DNA of 64,000 nt from CAWJMD01 sp963700925. GTDB taxonomy: Bacteria > Actinomycetota > Actinomycetes > Actinomycetales > CAWJMD01. Each line of letters begins with the position of its first letter. The stretch's first letter is position 1. Shown here piece by piece: positions 1 to 8,080 of this stretch. The notes below the pieces were generated by a model. That model searched no databases and was not told the DNA's origin. It was given only the letters and a program-made list of their open reading frames with translations. The stretch covers positions 3,472,001 through 3,536,000 of the forward strand of contig OY969553.1 of the NCBI GenBank assembly GCA_963700925.1. The letters run 5' to 3'. A program made the translations under genes and the position numbers.

Positions 1-33
1 GGTTGGGAACGGGTCGGGACGAGGAGGTGGACG

Positions 34-807
34 GTGGCGGACCAGGACCCGCAGCAGGCCGACAGGCACGCGTCAGGTGCCCTGCCGTCGTCGCTGGATG
101 TGCTCTGGGGGCGGCGGGGGACCGGGGCGCGCGGGGGGAAGCCTGGGCTCAGCGTCGACCGCATCGTGGCAGCCGCGATCGAGGTGGCGGACGCCGATGG
201 CCTCGCGGGCGTGTCGATGAGCAAGGTCGCGAATCGGCTCGGGTACACCACGATGTCGCTCTACCGGCACGTCGCGAACAAGGACGAGCTCCTTCTGCTG
301 ATGTGGGACTCAGCCTTCGGTCCACCTCCCGAGCTGCCGGCCTCCGGGGGGTGGCGCGCCCGCCTCGAGCACTGGGCGCGGGAGCACCGGGACGGCTGCC
401 TCCGCCATCCCTGGGTGCTCCTCATGACCGTCAACGGCCCGCCCATGGGCCCGGGCCAGCTGGGCTGGCTCGACCGCGGCCTGCAGGCCCTCGAGGACAC
501 CCCGCTCAGCGAGGGCGACAAGGCCAACGTGGTGCTGCTGGTCAGCGTCTACGTCCTCGGTCAGACCCGTGTCACCGTGGACGTGACAGCCGCCTACGAG
601 GCCGGCGCCGAACGCGACGGCACCGACCTCGACGAGAGCTTCGCGCTCACCCTGGCCGAGCTGGTCGACCCAGAGCGCTTCCCCGCCCTGGCGCGCGCGT
701 ACGCAGAGGGCGCCTTCTCCGACCCTGACGAGGGGCTGGACGAAGACTTTGCGTTCGGTCTGGAGCGCATCCTCGACGGTGTGCAGGCCCGGATCGCCGC
801 CTCCTGA
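34..807 (+). CDS. TetR-family transcriptional regulator (TetR_C-type)
   Basis: This 257-residue protein is a TetR/AcrR-type DNA-binding repressor. The helix-turn-helix lies near residues 44-90 (GLAGVSMSKVANRLGYTTMS followed by LYRHVANKDELL). The long C-terminal half resembles the ligand-binding domain of TetR-type drug-efflux regulators. The GTG start is chosen because an AGGAGGTGG ribosome site lies just upstream. The first 30 residues before the DNA-binding domain are low-complexity and may be disordered. The target gene is not visible, because the divergent neighbour lies outside the window and the gene downstream belongs to a separate copper operon. Family assignment is secure; ligand and target are unknown. 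Confidence 0.88.
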   Translation: MADQDPQQADRHASGALPSSLDVLWGRRGTGARGGKPGLSVDRIVAAAIEVADADGLAGVSMSKVANRLGYTTMSLYRHVANKDELLLLMWDSAFGPPPELPASGGWRARLEHWAREHRDGCLRHPWVLLMTVNGPPMGPGQLGWLDRGLQALEDTPLSEGDKANVVLLVSVYVLGQTRVTVDVTAAYEAGAERDGTDLDESFALTLAELVDPERFPALARAYAEGAFSDPDEGLDEDFAFGLERILDGVQARIAAS

Positions 808-820
808 CGGTTTGCGGAAC

Positions 821-836
821 ATACCCCGCAGGGGTT
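821..836. promoter_or_regulatory. CsoR operator-like dyad 1
   Basis: ATACCCCGCAGGGGTT is a short inverted repeat of TACCCC and GGGGTT around GCA, 50-65 bases before csoR. CsoR operators are typically AT-flanked C/G tracts of this kind. Inference from sequence pattern only. Confidence 0.5.
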
Positions 837-856
837 AGCGTTCCCGCAGAGACAAA

Positions 857-873
857 ATACCCCCCACCCGTAT
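857..873. promoter_or_regulatory. CsoR operator-like dyad 2
   Basis: ATACCCCCCACCCGTAT has ATAC and GTAT ends around a C-rich core and lies 11 bases before the csoR start. It matches the general form of CsoR operators and would overlap the promoter or the 5' end of the transcript, which suggests autoregulation of the copper operon. Confidence 0.55.
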
Positions 874-884
874 GAGGCCGAGCG

Positions 885-1178
885 ATGGACACGACAGCAC
901 CGGGCTACTCCCACAACAAGGACGCCCACCTCAAGCGCCTCCGCCGCGTGGAGGGCCAGGTCCGCGGTCTGCAGCGCCAGGTCGAGAACGACACGTACTG
1001 CATCGACGTGCTGACCCAGGTCTCCGCAGCGACGAAGGCGCTCGAGGCCTTCGCCCTCTCACTGCTCGAGGAGCATCTGAGGCACTGCGTCGCGGACGCG
1101 ATCCACACCGGCGGCGCCGAGGCCGAAGCGAAGGTCACGGAAGCATCCGCCGCGATCGCGCGCCTCGTCCGGTCCTGA
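885..1178 (+). CDS. csoR: CsoR-family copper-sensing repressor
   Basis: This 97-residue all-helical protein belongs to the CsoR/RcnR (DUF156) family, whose members release DNA when they bind Cu(I). The copper ligands are visible as Cys39, His64 and Cys68. Their 25- and 4-residue spacing is the same as in the M. tuberculosis CsoR Cys-His-Cys site. The motif HLKRLRRVEGQVRGLQR near the N-terminus is the family signature for DNA binding. It is the first gene of a three-gene operon with a copper chaperone and a DUF4396 membrane protein. Two operator-like C/G-tract dyads lie directly upstream, so the operon is probably autoregulated by copper. Confidence 0.93.
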   Translation: MDTTAPGYSHNKDAHLKRLRRVEGQVRGLQRQVENDTYCIDVLTQVSAATKALEAFALSLLEEHLRHCVADAIHTGGAEAEAKVTEASAAIARLVRS

Positions 1179-1212
1179 AATCCCCTCGAAACCAACGACT
1201 CTGGAGCCAGCG

Positions 1213-1431
1213 ATGACCACGACCACCTACAACGTCGCAGGAATGACCTGCGGTCACTGCGTGGCCGCTGTCACCGAGGAGATCTCCAAGCTGCCGGGCG
1301 TGACGGACGTCAGCATCGACCTGGTCGCCGGCGGTTCCACACCGGTCACCGTCACGTCGGCTGACCTGCTCGACGATGTCGCCGTCAGCGAGGCGGTCGA
1401 CGAGGCAGGCTACGAGGTCGTCGCGCAGTGA
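1213..1431 (+). CDS. CopZ-like heavy-metal-associated (HMA) copper chaperone
   Basis: This 72-residue protein is a single ferredoxin-like HMA domain. The metal site GMTCGHC (Cys13, Cys16) is intact and has the His between the cysteines common in actinobacterial CopZ. It should bind Cu(I) in the cytosol and hand it to a membrane partner or to CsoR. It follows csoR by 34 bases and overlaps the next gene by 4 bases. No P-type ATPase CopA is encoded nearby, so the local partner would be the DUF4396 protein or a CopA elsewhere. Confidence 0.9.
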   Translation: MTTTTYNVAGMTCGHCVAAVTEEISKLPGVTDVSIDLVAGGSTPVTVTSADLLDDVAVSEAVDEAGYEVVAQ

Positions 1432-1883
1432 CTGTGACGGCCGGCCGCGAGCTGACCCGTATCGCGATCTCCGCGACGCTGCACTGCCTGACAGGGTGCG
1501 CCATCGGTGAGGTCCTGGGCATGGTGATCGGCACGGCTCTCGGCTGGGGTGACGTCGCCACCATCGCGCTCGCCGTCGTGCTGGCCTTCTTCTTCGGGTA
1601 CGCGCTCACGATGCGCCCTGTGCTGCGCTCGGGACTGTCTCTGCGACAGGCGGTTCGGGTGGCTCTCGCGGCTGACACGGTCTCGATCCTCGTGATGGAG
1701 ATCGTGGACAACGCCGTCCTCTTGGCTGTCCCAGGAGCGATGGAGGCGGGTCTGACCACCTGGCTGTTCTGGGGCAGCCTGGCGTTCTCGCTCGGCGTCG
1801 CCTTCGTGGTGACGGTTCCGGTGAACCGCTGGATGATCGGGCGCGGACGAGGGCACGCCGTCGTGCACGCCCACCACCACTGA
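1428..1883 (+). CDS. DUF4396-type membrane protein with His-rich tail
   Basis: This 151-residue polytopic membrane protein has about four hydrophobic segments. It resembles DUF4396 proteins: the first helix carries ATLHCLTGCAIGE (His19, Cys20, Cys24), and a later helix has a conserved MEIVDN stretch. The C-terminus ends in HAVVHAHHH, a likely metal-binding tail. The GTG start overlaps the stop of the HMA chaperone (GTGA), implying translational coupling. The transmembrane His/Cys residues and operon context suggest copper handling or export. No biochemical function is established to my knowledge. Confidence 0.75.
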   Translation: MTVTAGRELTRIAISATLHCLTGCAIGEVLGMVIGTALGWGDVATIALAVVLAFFFGYALTMRPVLRSGLSLRQAVRVALAADTVSILVMEIVDNAVLLAVPGAMEAGLTTWLFWGSLAFSLGVAFVVTVPVNRWMIGRGRGHAVVHAHHH

Positions 1884-1964
1884 GCGGCAGGCTGGCCTCC
1901 GCGCTCCCAGCGTCCGCGCGCAATCGATTCGGCCCCAGCGACCTCCGTCCGCGAGGATGCGCCT

Positions 1965-3386
1965 GTGATCCTCACCGTGAGCACCACCCGTCGGCCGGCC
2001 ACCGACCTGGGCTACCTGCTGCACAAGCACCCCGGTCGGCCGCAGTCGTTCGAGGTCGCGATGGGTACGGCTCACGTGTTCTACCCGCAGGCGGACGACG
2101 ACGTCTGCACCGCCGCGCTGATGCTCGAGGTTGACCCGGTAGGTCTAGTGCGCGGGCGCAAAGGGACTGCCGCCGAGGGGTTCTCGCTCGGGCAGTACGT
2201 GAACGACCGTCCGTACGCAGCGTCCAGCTTGCTCTCTGTCGCCCTGGGTCGGGTCTTCCGCACCGCCCTCGCCGGCCGCTGCGACGCCCGTCCCGGTCTG
2301 GCCGACGAGTCCATTCCGCTGCGCATCCACGTGCCCGTGCTGCCGGCTCGTCCCGGTGGTCCGGACCTGGTGAGGCGGCTCTTCGAACCGCTGGGGTGGC
2401 AGGTCGACGCCCGGCCGGTGGCGCTGGACCCGACGCGCCCCGACTGGGGCGACTCCCGCTACGTGGACCTGCGTCTCGAGGGCACGATGCAGCTCTCGCA
2501 GGCGCTGCGGCACCTGTACGTCCTGCTGCCAGTGCTCGACGACGCCAAGCACTACTGGGTCAGCCCCGACGAGGTCGACAAGCTGATCCGGGCAGGAACG
2601 GGCTGGCTCGCCGAACACCCCGACGCCGAGCTGATCGCGCGGCGCTACCTCGCCCACCGCACGAGCCTGACGCGGTCGTTCCTCGACCGGCTCGCCGAGG
2701 TCGACGACACCGAGCCCGGGCGTATCGACAACGCCGACGAGGCGCCTCTGGTCGGCGACGAGCCGGACCGACCGGTACCGCTCGCAGTCCAGCGCCGCGG
2801 GGCCGTCCTCGCCGCCTTGCACGCCGCGCACGCCGGCACGGTCGCCGACCTGGGCTGCGGCGAGGGTGCCCTGCTGGAGCCGATGCTGGGCGACCCGACA
2901 TTCACCAGGATTGTCGGCACCGACGTCTCGGCGCGGACCCTCCAGTCCGCGACCAGGCGCCTTCGTCTGGATCGCATGCCCGAGCCGAAGAGGGCGCGGC
3001 TCGAGCTGTTCCAGAGCTCGCTGACCTACACCGACGCGCGGCTGACCGGTCTCGACGCGGCCGTGCTGATGGAGGTCGTCGAGCACGTCGACGAGCACCG
3101 GCTTCCGGCTCTCGAGCGGAGCGTCTTCGGAGCCGCGCGACCCGGAACGGTCGTCGTGACCACGCCGAACGCCGAGTACAACGTGCGGTTCGAGAGTCTG
3201 CCCGAGGGCACGATGAGGCACCGTGACCACCGGTTCGAGTGGACGCGGTCGCAGTTCGCCGAGTGGGCCTGGCGCGTGGCAGAGGCGCACCGCTACTCCG
3301 TGCGGTTCCTGCCCGTCGGCGACGACGACCCTGAGCTGGGCCCGCCCACTCAGATGGCCGTCTTCACCAGGGAGGGGGCGCGATGA
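1965..3386 (+). CDS. hen1: 3'-terminal RNA ribose 2'-O-methyltransferase Hen1
   Basis: This 473-residue protein matches bacterial Hen1, which 2'-O-methylates the 3'-terminal ribose at an RNA break before the ends are rejoined by Pnkp. The N-terminal half is the Hen1-specific domain, beginning TTRRPATDLGYLLHKHPGR. The C-terminal half is a SAM methyltransferase with motif I VADLGCGEGALLEPML and the metal-binding region EVVEHVDEHR, followed by TTPNAEYN and HRDHRFEW. The GTG start has GAGGA upstream. The stop overlaps the start of pnkp (ATGA), as expected for partners that work as a complex. Confidence 0.95.
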   Translation: MILTVSTTRRPATDLGYLLHKHPGRPQSFEVAMGTAHVFYPQADDDVCTAALMLEVDPVGLVRGRKGTAAEGFSLGQYVNDRPYAASSLLSVALGRVFRTALAGRCDARPGLADESIPLRIHVPVLPARPGGPDLVRRLFEPLGWQVDARPVALDPTRPDWGDSRYVDLRLEGTMQLSQALRHLYVLLPVLDDAKHYWVSPDEVDKLIRAGTGWLAEHPDAELIARRYLAHRTSLTRSFLDRLAEVDDTEPGRIDNADEAPLVGDEPDRPVPLAVQRRGAVLAALHAAHAGTVADLGCGEGALLEPMLGDPTFTRIVGTDVSARTLQSATRRLRLDRMPEPKRARLELFQSSLTYTDARLTGLDAAVLMEVVEHVDEHRLPALERSVFGAARPGTVVVTTPNAEYNVRFESLPEGTMRHRDHRFEWTRSQFAEWAWRVAEAHRYSVRFLPVGDDDPELGPPTQMAVFTREGAR

Positions 3387-5980
3387 CGGAGCTCTCGGTC
3401 CCGGATCTCAGCCTGGTCGTGCTGGTGGGAGTCAGCGGCTCGGGCAAGTCGACGTTCGCGCGCACCCACTTCTCGTCCACCGAGGTGCTGTCGAGCGACA
3501 CGTTCCGCGGAATGGTCGCGGACGACGAGAACGACCAGGCCGCAACGACTGACGCGTTCGACGTGCTGCACTACGTGGCGGGCAAGCGCCTGGCCGCGGG
3601 GCGGCTCACGGTCGTGGACGCGACCAACGTGCAGCAGTCCGCCCGCAAGTCGCTCGTCGACGTGGCGCGCGAGCATGACGTGCTGCCGGTGGCGATCGTG
3701 ATCGACCTGCCCGAAAAGGTCTGTGCTGCACGCAATGCGAGCCGGCCCGACCGTGACTTCGGCCCGCACGTGATCCGCCGCCAACGCGACCAGCTGCGAC
3801 GTGGGCTGCGCGGCCTGCAGCGCGAGGGCTTCCGCACCGTCCACGTGCTGCGCTCGGAGGAGGAGGTCGCCGCGGCGACGGTCGTACGAGCGCGGCTCTA
3901 CAACGACCTGCGTCACGTGAGCGGCCCCTTCGACGTGATCGGCGACGTGCACGGCTGCCGGGGCGAGCTGGTGACGCTGTTGCAGAAGCTCGGGTACGCC
4001 GTGCGGTTCGACGAGCAGGACCACGCGGTCGGGGCGCACCACCCTGCCGGGCGGACAGCTGTGTTCGTCGGCGACCTGGTCGACCGCGGGCCCGACACGC
4101 CGGGGGTGCTCCGTCTGGTGAAGAACATGGTCGAGAGCTCGGATGCGCTCTGCGTGATGGGAAACCACGAGAACAAGCTGTTGCGCGCGCTGCGAGGCCG
4201 CAACGTGCAGGTGACGCACGGCCTGGCGGAGTCGCTCGCCCAGCTGGGCGAGCAGCCGGACGGGTTCCGGGAAGAGGTCGAGGGTTTCGTCGACGGTCTG
4301 CTCTCGCACTACGTGCTCGACGAGGGGCGGCTGGTGGTGTGCCACGCCGGCCTCCCCGAGCGGTACCACGGGCGGGCGTCCGGACGGGTGCGCCAGTTTG
4401 CGATGTACGGCCAGACGACGGGGGAGACGGACGAGTTCGGGCTGCCCGTCCGCTACCCGTGGGCCGAGGACTACCGGGGTCAGGCGACTGTGCTGTACGG
4501 GCACACCCCAGTGCCTCGCGCGGAGTGGGTGAACAACACGATGTGCCTCGACACCGGGGCCGTGTTCGGTGGGCACCTGACCGCGTTGCGCTACCCCGAG
4601 CGTGAGCTGGTCACCGTCCCCGCCGAGCGGGTGCACTACGAACCAACAAAGCCGTTCCCGGCGAACCCGACTGCAGAACAAGATGTTTCGACGGCGAGCC
4701 ACCGCGAGCCCGACCTTCTCGACATCACCGATGTGACGGGGAAGCGGGTGATCGAGACACGACACCACGGTCGGGTCGGCGTGCGAGAGGAGAACGGGGC
4801 CGCTGCGCTGGAGGTGATGAGCAGGTTCGCCGTCGACCCGCGCTGGCTGCTCTACCTGCCGCCGACGATGAGCCCTGTCGCCACCTCGTCCGCCGAGGGC
4901 CTGCTCGAGCACCCCGCGCAGGCGTTCGAGGCCTACCGCGCCGACGGTGTCGACCGCGTCGTGTGCGAGGAGAAGCACATGGGCTCGCGGGCCGTGGCGC
5001 TCGTCTGCCGTGACCGCCGTACCGCGCTGGAGCGGTTCGGAGCACCCGGCGACGCCCACGGGGCGGTGTGGACGCGGACAGGTCGCCCCTTCTTCGACAG
5101 GCCGACCACGATGCTGCTGCTCGACCGGCTTCGCACGGCTGCCGAGCGGGCCGGACTCTTCGACGAGCTCGGGTCGGGCTGGCTGCTGTTCGACGCGGAG
5201 ATCATGCCGTGGAGCGCCAAGGCTGAGGAACTGCTCCGTCACCAGTACGCCGCGGTCGGTGCGGCGGCCAGAACGGCTCTGCCGGTGGCGGTCTCGCTGC
5301 TCGACCAGGCAGTCTCCGCCACGCCCGACGTGACCGGGCCCGACGTCGCCGGTCTCGATCTGAGTGCTCTGGCTGAACGAACCCGGTCGAGGCACGCCAA
5401 CGCCCTCGCGTTCGACGACGCCTACCGACGCTACTGCTGGCCGGTCGACGGGCTGGACGGGGTGCAGATGGCCGTGTTCAACGTGCTGGCGGCGGAGGGA
5501 GCCACGTTCCACGACCGTCCGCACGACTGGCACCTGTCCGTCGCCGATCGCCTGGTCGAGGCCGACCCTGCCTTGATGCGCCGTACCGACCGACTGGTGG
5601 TCGACACCACCGACGTCGCGTCGACCGACGAGGCCACGCGGTGGTGGGAGCGGCTCACGGCCGGCGGCGGGGAGGGCATGGTGGTCAAGCCGCTCGCCAA
5701 CCTGGTGCGAGGCCCGCGAGGCCTGGTGCAGCCTGGCCTCAAGGTCCGCGGACGCGAGTACCTGCGGATCATCTACGGTCCCGACTACACCGAGCCCGAG
5801 CACTTCGTGCGGCTGCGGCAGCGAGGTCTTGGTCACAAGCGGTCGATGGCCGCTCGTGAGTACGCCTTGGGGCTGGAGGCGCTCGACCGCGCCGCGCGTG
5901 GTGAACCACTCTGGCGGGTGCACGAGTGCGTGTTCGCCGTCCTCGCCTGCGAGTCGGAGCCGGTCGACCCTCGGCTCTAG
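3383..5980 (+). CDS. pnkp: Polynucleotide kinase-phosphatase / RNA ligase Pnkp
   Basis: This 865-residue three-domain RNA end-healing and sealing enzyme is full length. The N-terminal kinase has a P-loop, GVSGSGKST, at about residues 15-23. The central metallophosphatase carries GDVHG (about 181), GDLVDRG (about 228), GNHEN (about 258) and a late YGHTPVP. The C-terminal ligase-like adenylyltransferase has the nucleotidyl motif EEKHMGSRAV near residue 530, then LFDAEIMPW, GGGEGMVVKP and a KVRGREYLR motif. In characterised systems Pnkp ligates only with Hen1, encoded immediately upstream with a 4-base overlap. The pair repairs RNAs cut by ribotoxins. Confidence 0.96.
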   Translation: MTELSVPDLSLVVLVGVSGSGKSTFARTHFSSTEVLSSDTFRGMVADDENDQAATTDAFDVLHYVAGKRLAAGRLTVVDATNVQQSARKSLVDVAREHDVLPVAIVIDLPEKVCAARNASRPDRDFGPHVIRRQRDQLRRGLRGLQREGFRTVHVLRSEEEVAAATVVRARLYNDLRHVSGPFDVIGDVHGCRGELVTLLQKLGYAVRFDEQDHAVGAHHPAGRTAVFVGDLVDRGPDTPGVLRLVKNMVESSDALCVMGNHENKLLRALRGRNVQVTHGLAESLAQLGEQPDGFREEVEGFVDGLLSHYVLDEGRLVVCHAGLPERYHGRASGRVRQFAMYGQTTGETDEFGLPVRYPWAEDYRGQATVLYGHTPVPRAEWVNNTMCLDTGAVFGGHLTALRYPERELVTVPAERVHYEPTKPFPANPTAEQDVSTASHREPDLLDITDVTGKRVIETRHHGRVGVREENGAAALEVMSRFAVDPRWLLYLPPTMSPVATSSAEGLLEHPAQAFEAYRADGVDRVVCEEKHMGSRAVALVCRDRRTALERFGAPGDAHGAVWTRTGRPFFDRPTTMLLLDRLRTAAERAGLFDELGSGWLLFDAEIMPWSAKAEELLRHQYAAVGAAARTALPVAVSLLDQAVSATPDVTGPDVAGLDLSALAERTRSRHANALAFDDAYRRYCWPVDGLDGVQMAVFNVLAAEGATFHDRPHDWHLSVADRLVEADPALMRRTDRLVVDTTDVASTDEATRWWERLTAGGGEGMVVKPLANLVRGPRGLVQPGLKVRGREYLRIIYGPDYTEPEHFVRLRQRGLGHKRSMAAREYALGLEALDRAARGEPLWRVHECVFAVLACESEPVDPRL

Positions 5981-6187
5981 GGGACGGGGGTGGAATCGGG
6001 GGGGCTCGTGCGCTGTTACCCTTGACCAGCGACGGCGTTCCTGCCGTCCAACTCCCGCGGGCGAGCTGCCCGCGAGGTCGCTCCTCTGAAACACACCTCG
6101 AGCGCAACAGCGCTCCACGGTGGCCTGCCGCCCCAGGTAGGCCCCGTCCAGGTTGCGGCCGTTCTACCGCAACGGAGTCGTTGTCGA

Positions 6188-7708
6188 ATGCCTCAGCACG
6201 CCCAGTACCAGCACGCCCAACGCCCGCAGTCAGGGTCCCGTCGCCAGCCACGCCGCAGCACGGGCCGTCCGCAGGGTCGCCCACAGGGCCGCTCGCAGCG
6301 CCGTCCCTCCGTCGACCCGGCGACCGCCGCACTCGACGCAGCGCTGAACGCCGCCGTCGAGAGCCCCGTGATGGGGGACCTCACATTCGCCGAGCTCGGC
6401 CTCCCCGACCGGCTCGTCGACGCGCTCGCCCACGCGGGTATCGAGCGCCCGTTCGCGATCCAAACCCGCACTCTTCCGGACGGTCTCGCCGGACGTGACG
6501 TCCTCGGCCGCGCGCAGACCGGGTCAGGCAAGACGCTCGGTTTCGGCCTGCCGATGCTGGCTCGCCTCGCCGGCGGTCGCCGCACCACCAAGCAGCCCCG
6601 TGGCCTCGTGCTGGTTCCTACCCGCGAGCTCGCCCAGCAGGTCGCCACCGCCCTCGTGCCCCTGGCGCGGAGCCTGTCGCTCAAGGTCAGCACGGTTTAC
6701 GGCGGTGCCCCCATCGGCCGTCAGATCGCCGAGCTGGAGCGCGGTGTCGACATCGTCGTCGCCACGCCCGGGCGACTGATCGACCTGATGGAGCGGCGCA
6801 GCGCCGACCTCGGACGGGTCGAGATCACCGTCCTGGACGAGGCTGACTACATGGCCGACCTCGGCTTCATGCCGGCCGTGACGCAGATCCTCGACACCAC
6901 ACCCGAGGGCGGGCAGCGGATGCTGTTCTCCGCCACGCTCGACCGCGGTGTCGGCCAGCTGGTCACCCGCTACCTCACCGACCCCGCGATCCACGCCGTT
7001 GCGGCCGCTGCGTCGCAGATCGACACCATGGACCATGTGGTGTTCACGGTGAGCGCCCAGGACAAGATCGCCGTGGCCACCGAGGTCGCGCAGCGTCCGG
7101 GACGCACCCTGTTCTTCGTCCGCACCAAGTTCGGCGCCGATCGCCTCGCCCAGCAGATGGGCCGAGATGGCGTGCCCGCCAGCGCGATCCACGGCAACCT
7201 GACCCAGGGAGCGCGTCAGCGCGCGCTCGCCGCGTTCACTGCGGGACACCCCCGGGTCTTGGTCGCCACCGACGTGGCTGCCCGCGGCATCCACGTCGAC
7301 GACGTCGACCTCGTCGTGCACTTCGACCCCCCGAACGACCACAAGGACTACCTGCACCGCTCGGGTCGCACCGCCCGTGCCGGCAGCTCCGGCACCGTGG
7401 TGTCGCTCGTCCAGCCCGCGCAGCTGCGCGAGGTCGCCCGGCTGCACCAGGGCGCCAAGGTCAGCGCTCGCACCACGTCGGTGGTGCCTGGTCACGCGGA
7501 CGTTCGCGAGATCGCCACGTCGGGAACGCCTGTCGTCGTCCAGCCGATGCCGAAGGAGACTGCGGAGTCACGCCGAGGGCGCTACCCGAGTCGCCAGGGC
7601 CGTGGCCAGGGTTCGCGTGGCCAGGGTGGGCGCCGTCAGGGTGGCTACCAGGGCAGCACCGGGCGCCGGGCCCAGGGCGGTCCGAGCCGCGGAGCGCGCT
7701 CGGCCTGA
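6188..7708 (+). CDS. DEAD-box ATP-dependent RNA helicase (RhlE/DeaD-like)
   Basis: This 506-residue helicase has all core motifs: Q-motif region FAIQTRTLPDGL, Walker A AQTGSGKT, PTRELAQQ, TPGRLIDLM, DEAD as LDEADYMADLGF, FSATL, and HRSGRTARAG. The tails are low-complexity. The N-terminus is Gln/Pro/Arg-rich, and the last 60 residues are RG/QG repeats typical of RNA-binding tails in actinobacterial helicases. The 200-base leader after pnkp contains a GC-rich hairpin but no other gene. Such helicases remodel structured RNA in ribosome assembly and cold or stress response. Placement after hen1-pnkp may be coincidental, because a separate leader is present. Confidence 0.92.
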   Translation: MPQHAQYQHAQRPQSGSRRQPRRSTGRPQGRPQGRSQRRPSVDPATAALDAALNAAVESPVMGDLTFAELGLPDRLVDALAHAGIERPFAIQTRTLPDGLAGRDVLGRAQTGSGKTLGFGLPMLARLAGGRRTTKQPRGLVLVPTRELAQQVATALVPLARSLSLKVSTVYGGAPIGRQIAELERGVDIVVATPGRLIDLMERRSADLGRVEITVLDEADYMADLGFMPAVTQILDTTPEGGQRMLFSATLDRGVGQLVTRYLTDPAIHAVAAAASQIDTMDHVVFTVSAQDKIAVATEVAQRPGRTLFFVRTKFGADRLAQQMGRDGVPASAIHGNLTQGARQRALAAFTAGHPRVLVATDVAARGIHVDDVDLVVHFDPPNDHKDYLHRSGRTARAGSSGTVVSLVQPAQLREVARLHQGAKVSARTTSVVPGHADVREIATSGTPVVVQPMPKETAESRRGRYPSRQGRGQGSRGQGGRRQGGYQGSTGRRAQGGPSRGARSA

Positions 7709-7718
7709 CACGCCTCAC

Positions 7719-7770
7719 AGAACGACGGAGGGGCGCGGACCACTCGGTCCGGGCCCCTCTGTCGTTCTTT
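7719..7770 (+). terminator. Strong Rho-independent terminator after the helicase gene
   Basis: A near-perfect 23-base stem (7719-7741 pairing with 7746-7768), loop ACTC, is followed by a short T run. The stem begins AGAACGACGGAGGGG and closes with CCCCTCTGTCGTTCT. It also lies before the convergent small gene that ends at 7806, so it may act in both directions. Confidence 0.85.
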
Positions 7771-7805
7771 GGCGCGTGGCCGGTCAGGCCAGCGTCACGC
7801 CGCCG

Positions 7806-7964
7806 TCAGAACCAGTGCTTGCGGCCACCGATGGCGCGCCCGGTCGAGCCGAGCAGGAACAGCACAGCGCCGATCACGACCAGCACGATGCCGATCGTTA
7901 ACAGGATGCTGAGGCTGTCGACCAGCAGGCCGATGATGATCAGGATGATGCCCAGGACGATCAT
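7806..7964 (-). CDS. Small two-helix membrane protein (DUF6131-like)
   Basis: This 52-residue ORF begins MIVLGIILIIIGLLVDSLSI and ends in GSTGRAIGGRKHWF. Two hydrophobic helices are joined by a short turn, followed by a basic Gly-rich tail with an aromatic end. This matches the short actinobacterial proteins grouped as DUF6131. A clear AAGGAG ribosome site lies 6 bases before the ATG. It contains one TTA leucine codon, rare in this GC-rich sequence. Function is unknown; small membrane proteins of this type are often envelope-stress or membrane-associated. It was identified by reading the minus strand, because it is very short. Confidence 0.75.
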   Translation of the reverse strand: MIVLGIILIIIGLLVDSLSILLTIGIVLVVIGAVLFLLGSTGRAIGGRKHWF

Positions 7965-8080
7965 GAAGACTCCTTGGGATAGGCGGGCGGTACTGCACAG
8001 TCCTCCCCGAAGGACGGTCCTGATTGTCGCGCGGGACAGGGGATAGCGCGCGGCGAAAGACCGTCCGGCATGATCAGCGC

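Noticed and set aside
3350..6118. A 922-codon open frame on the minus strand opposite pnkp
   Set aside because: It is an antisense shadow caused by high GC third positions. The plus strand encodes a complete Pnkp with recognisable motifs, while the antisense translation has no domain and is Arg/His-rich.
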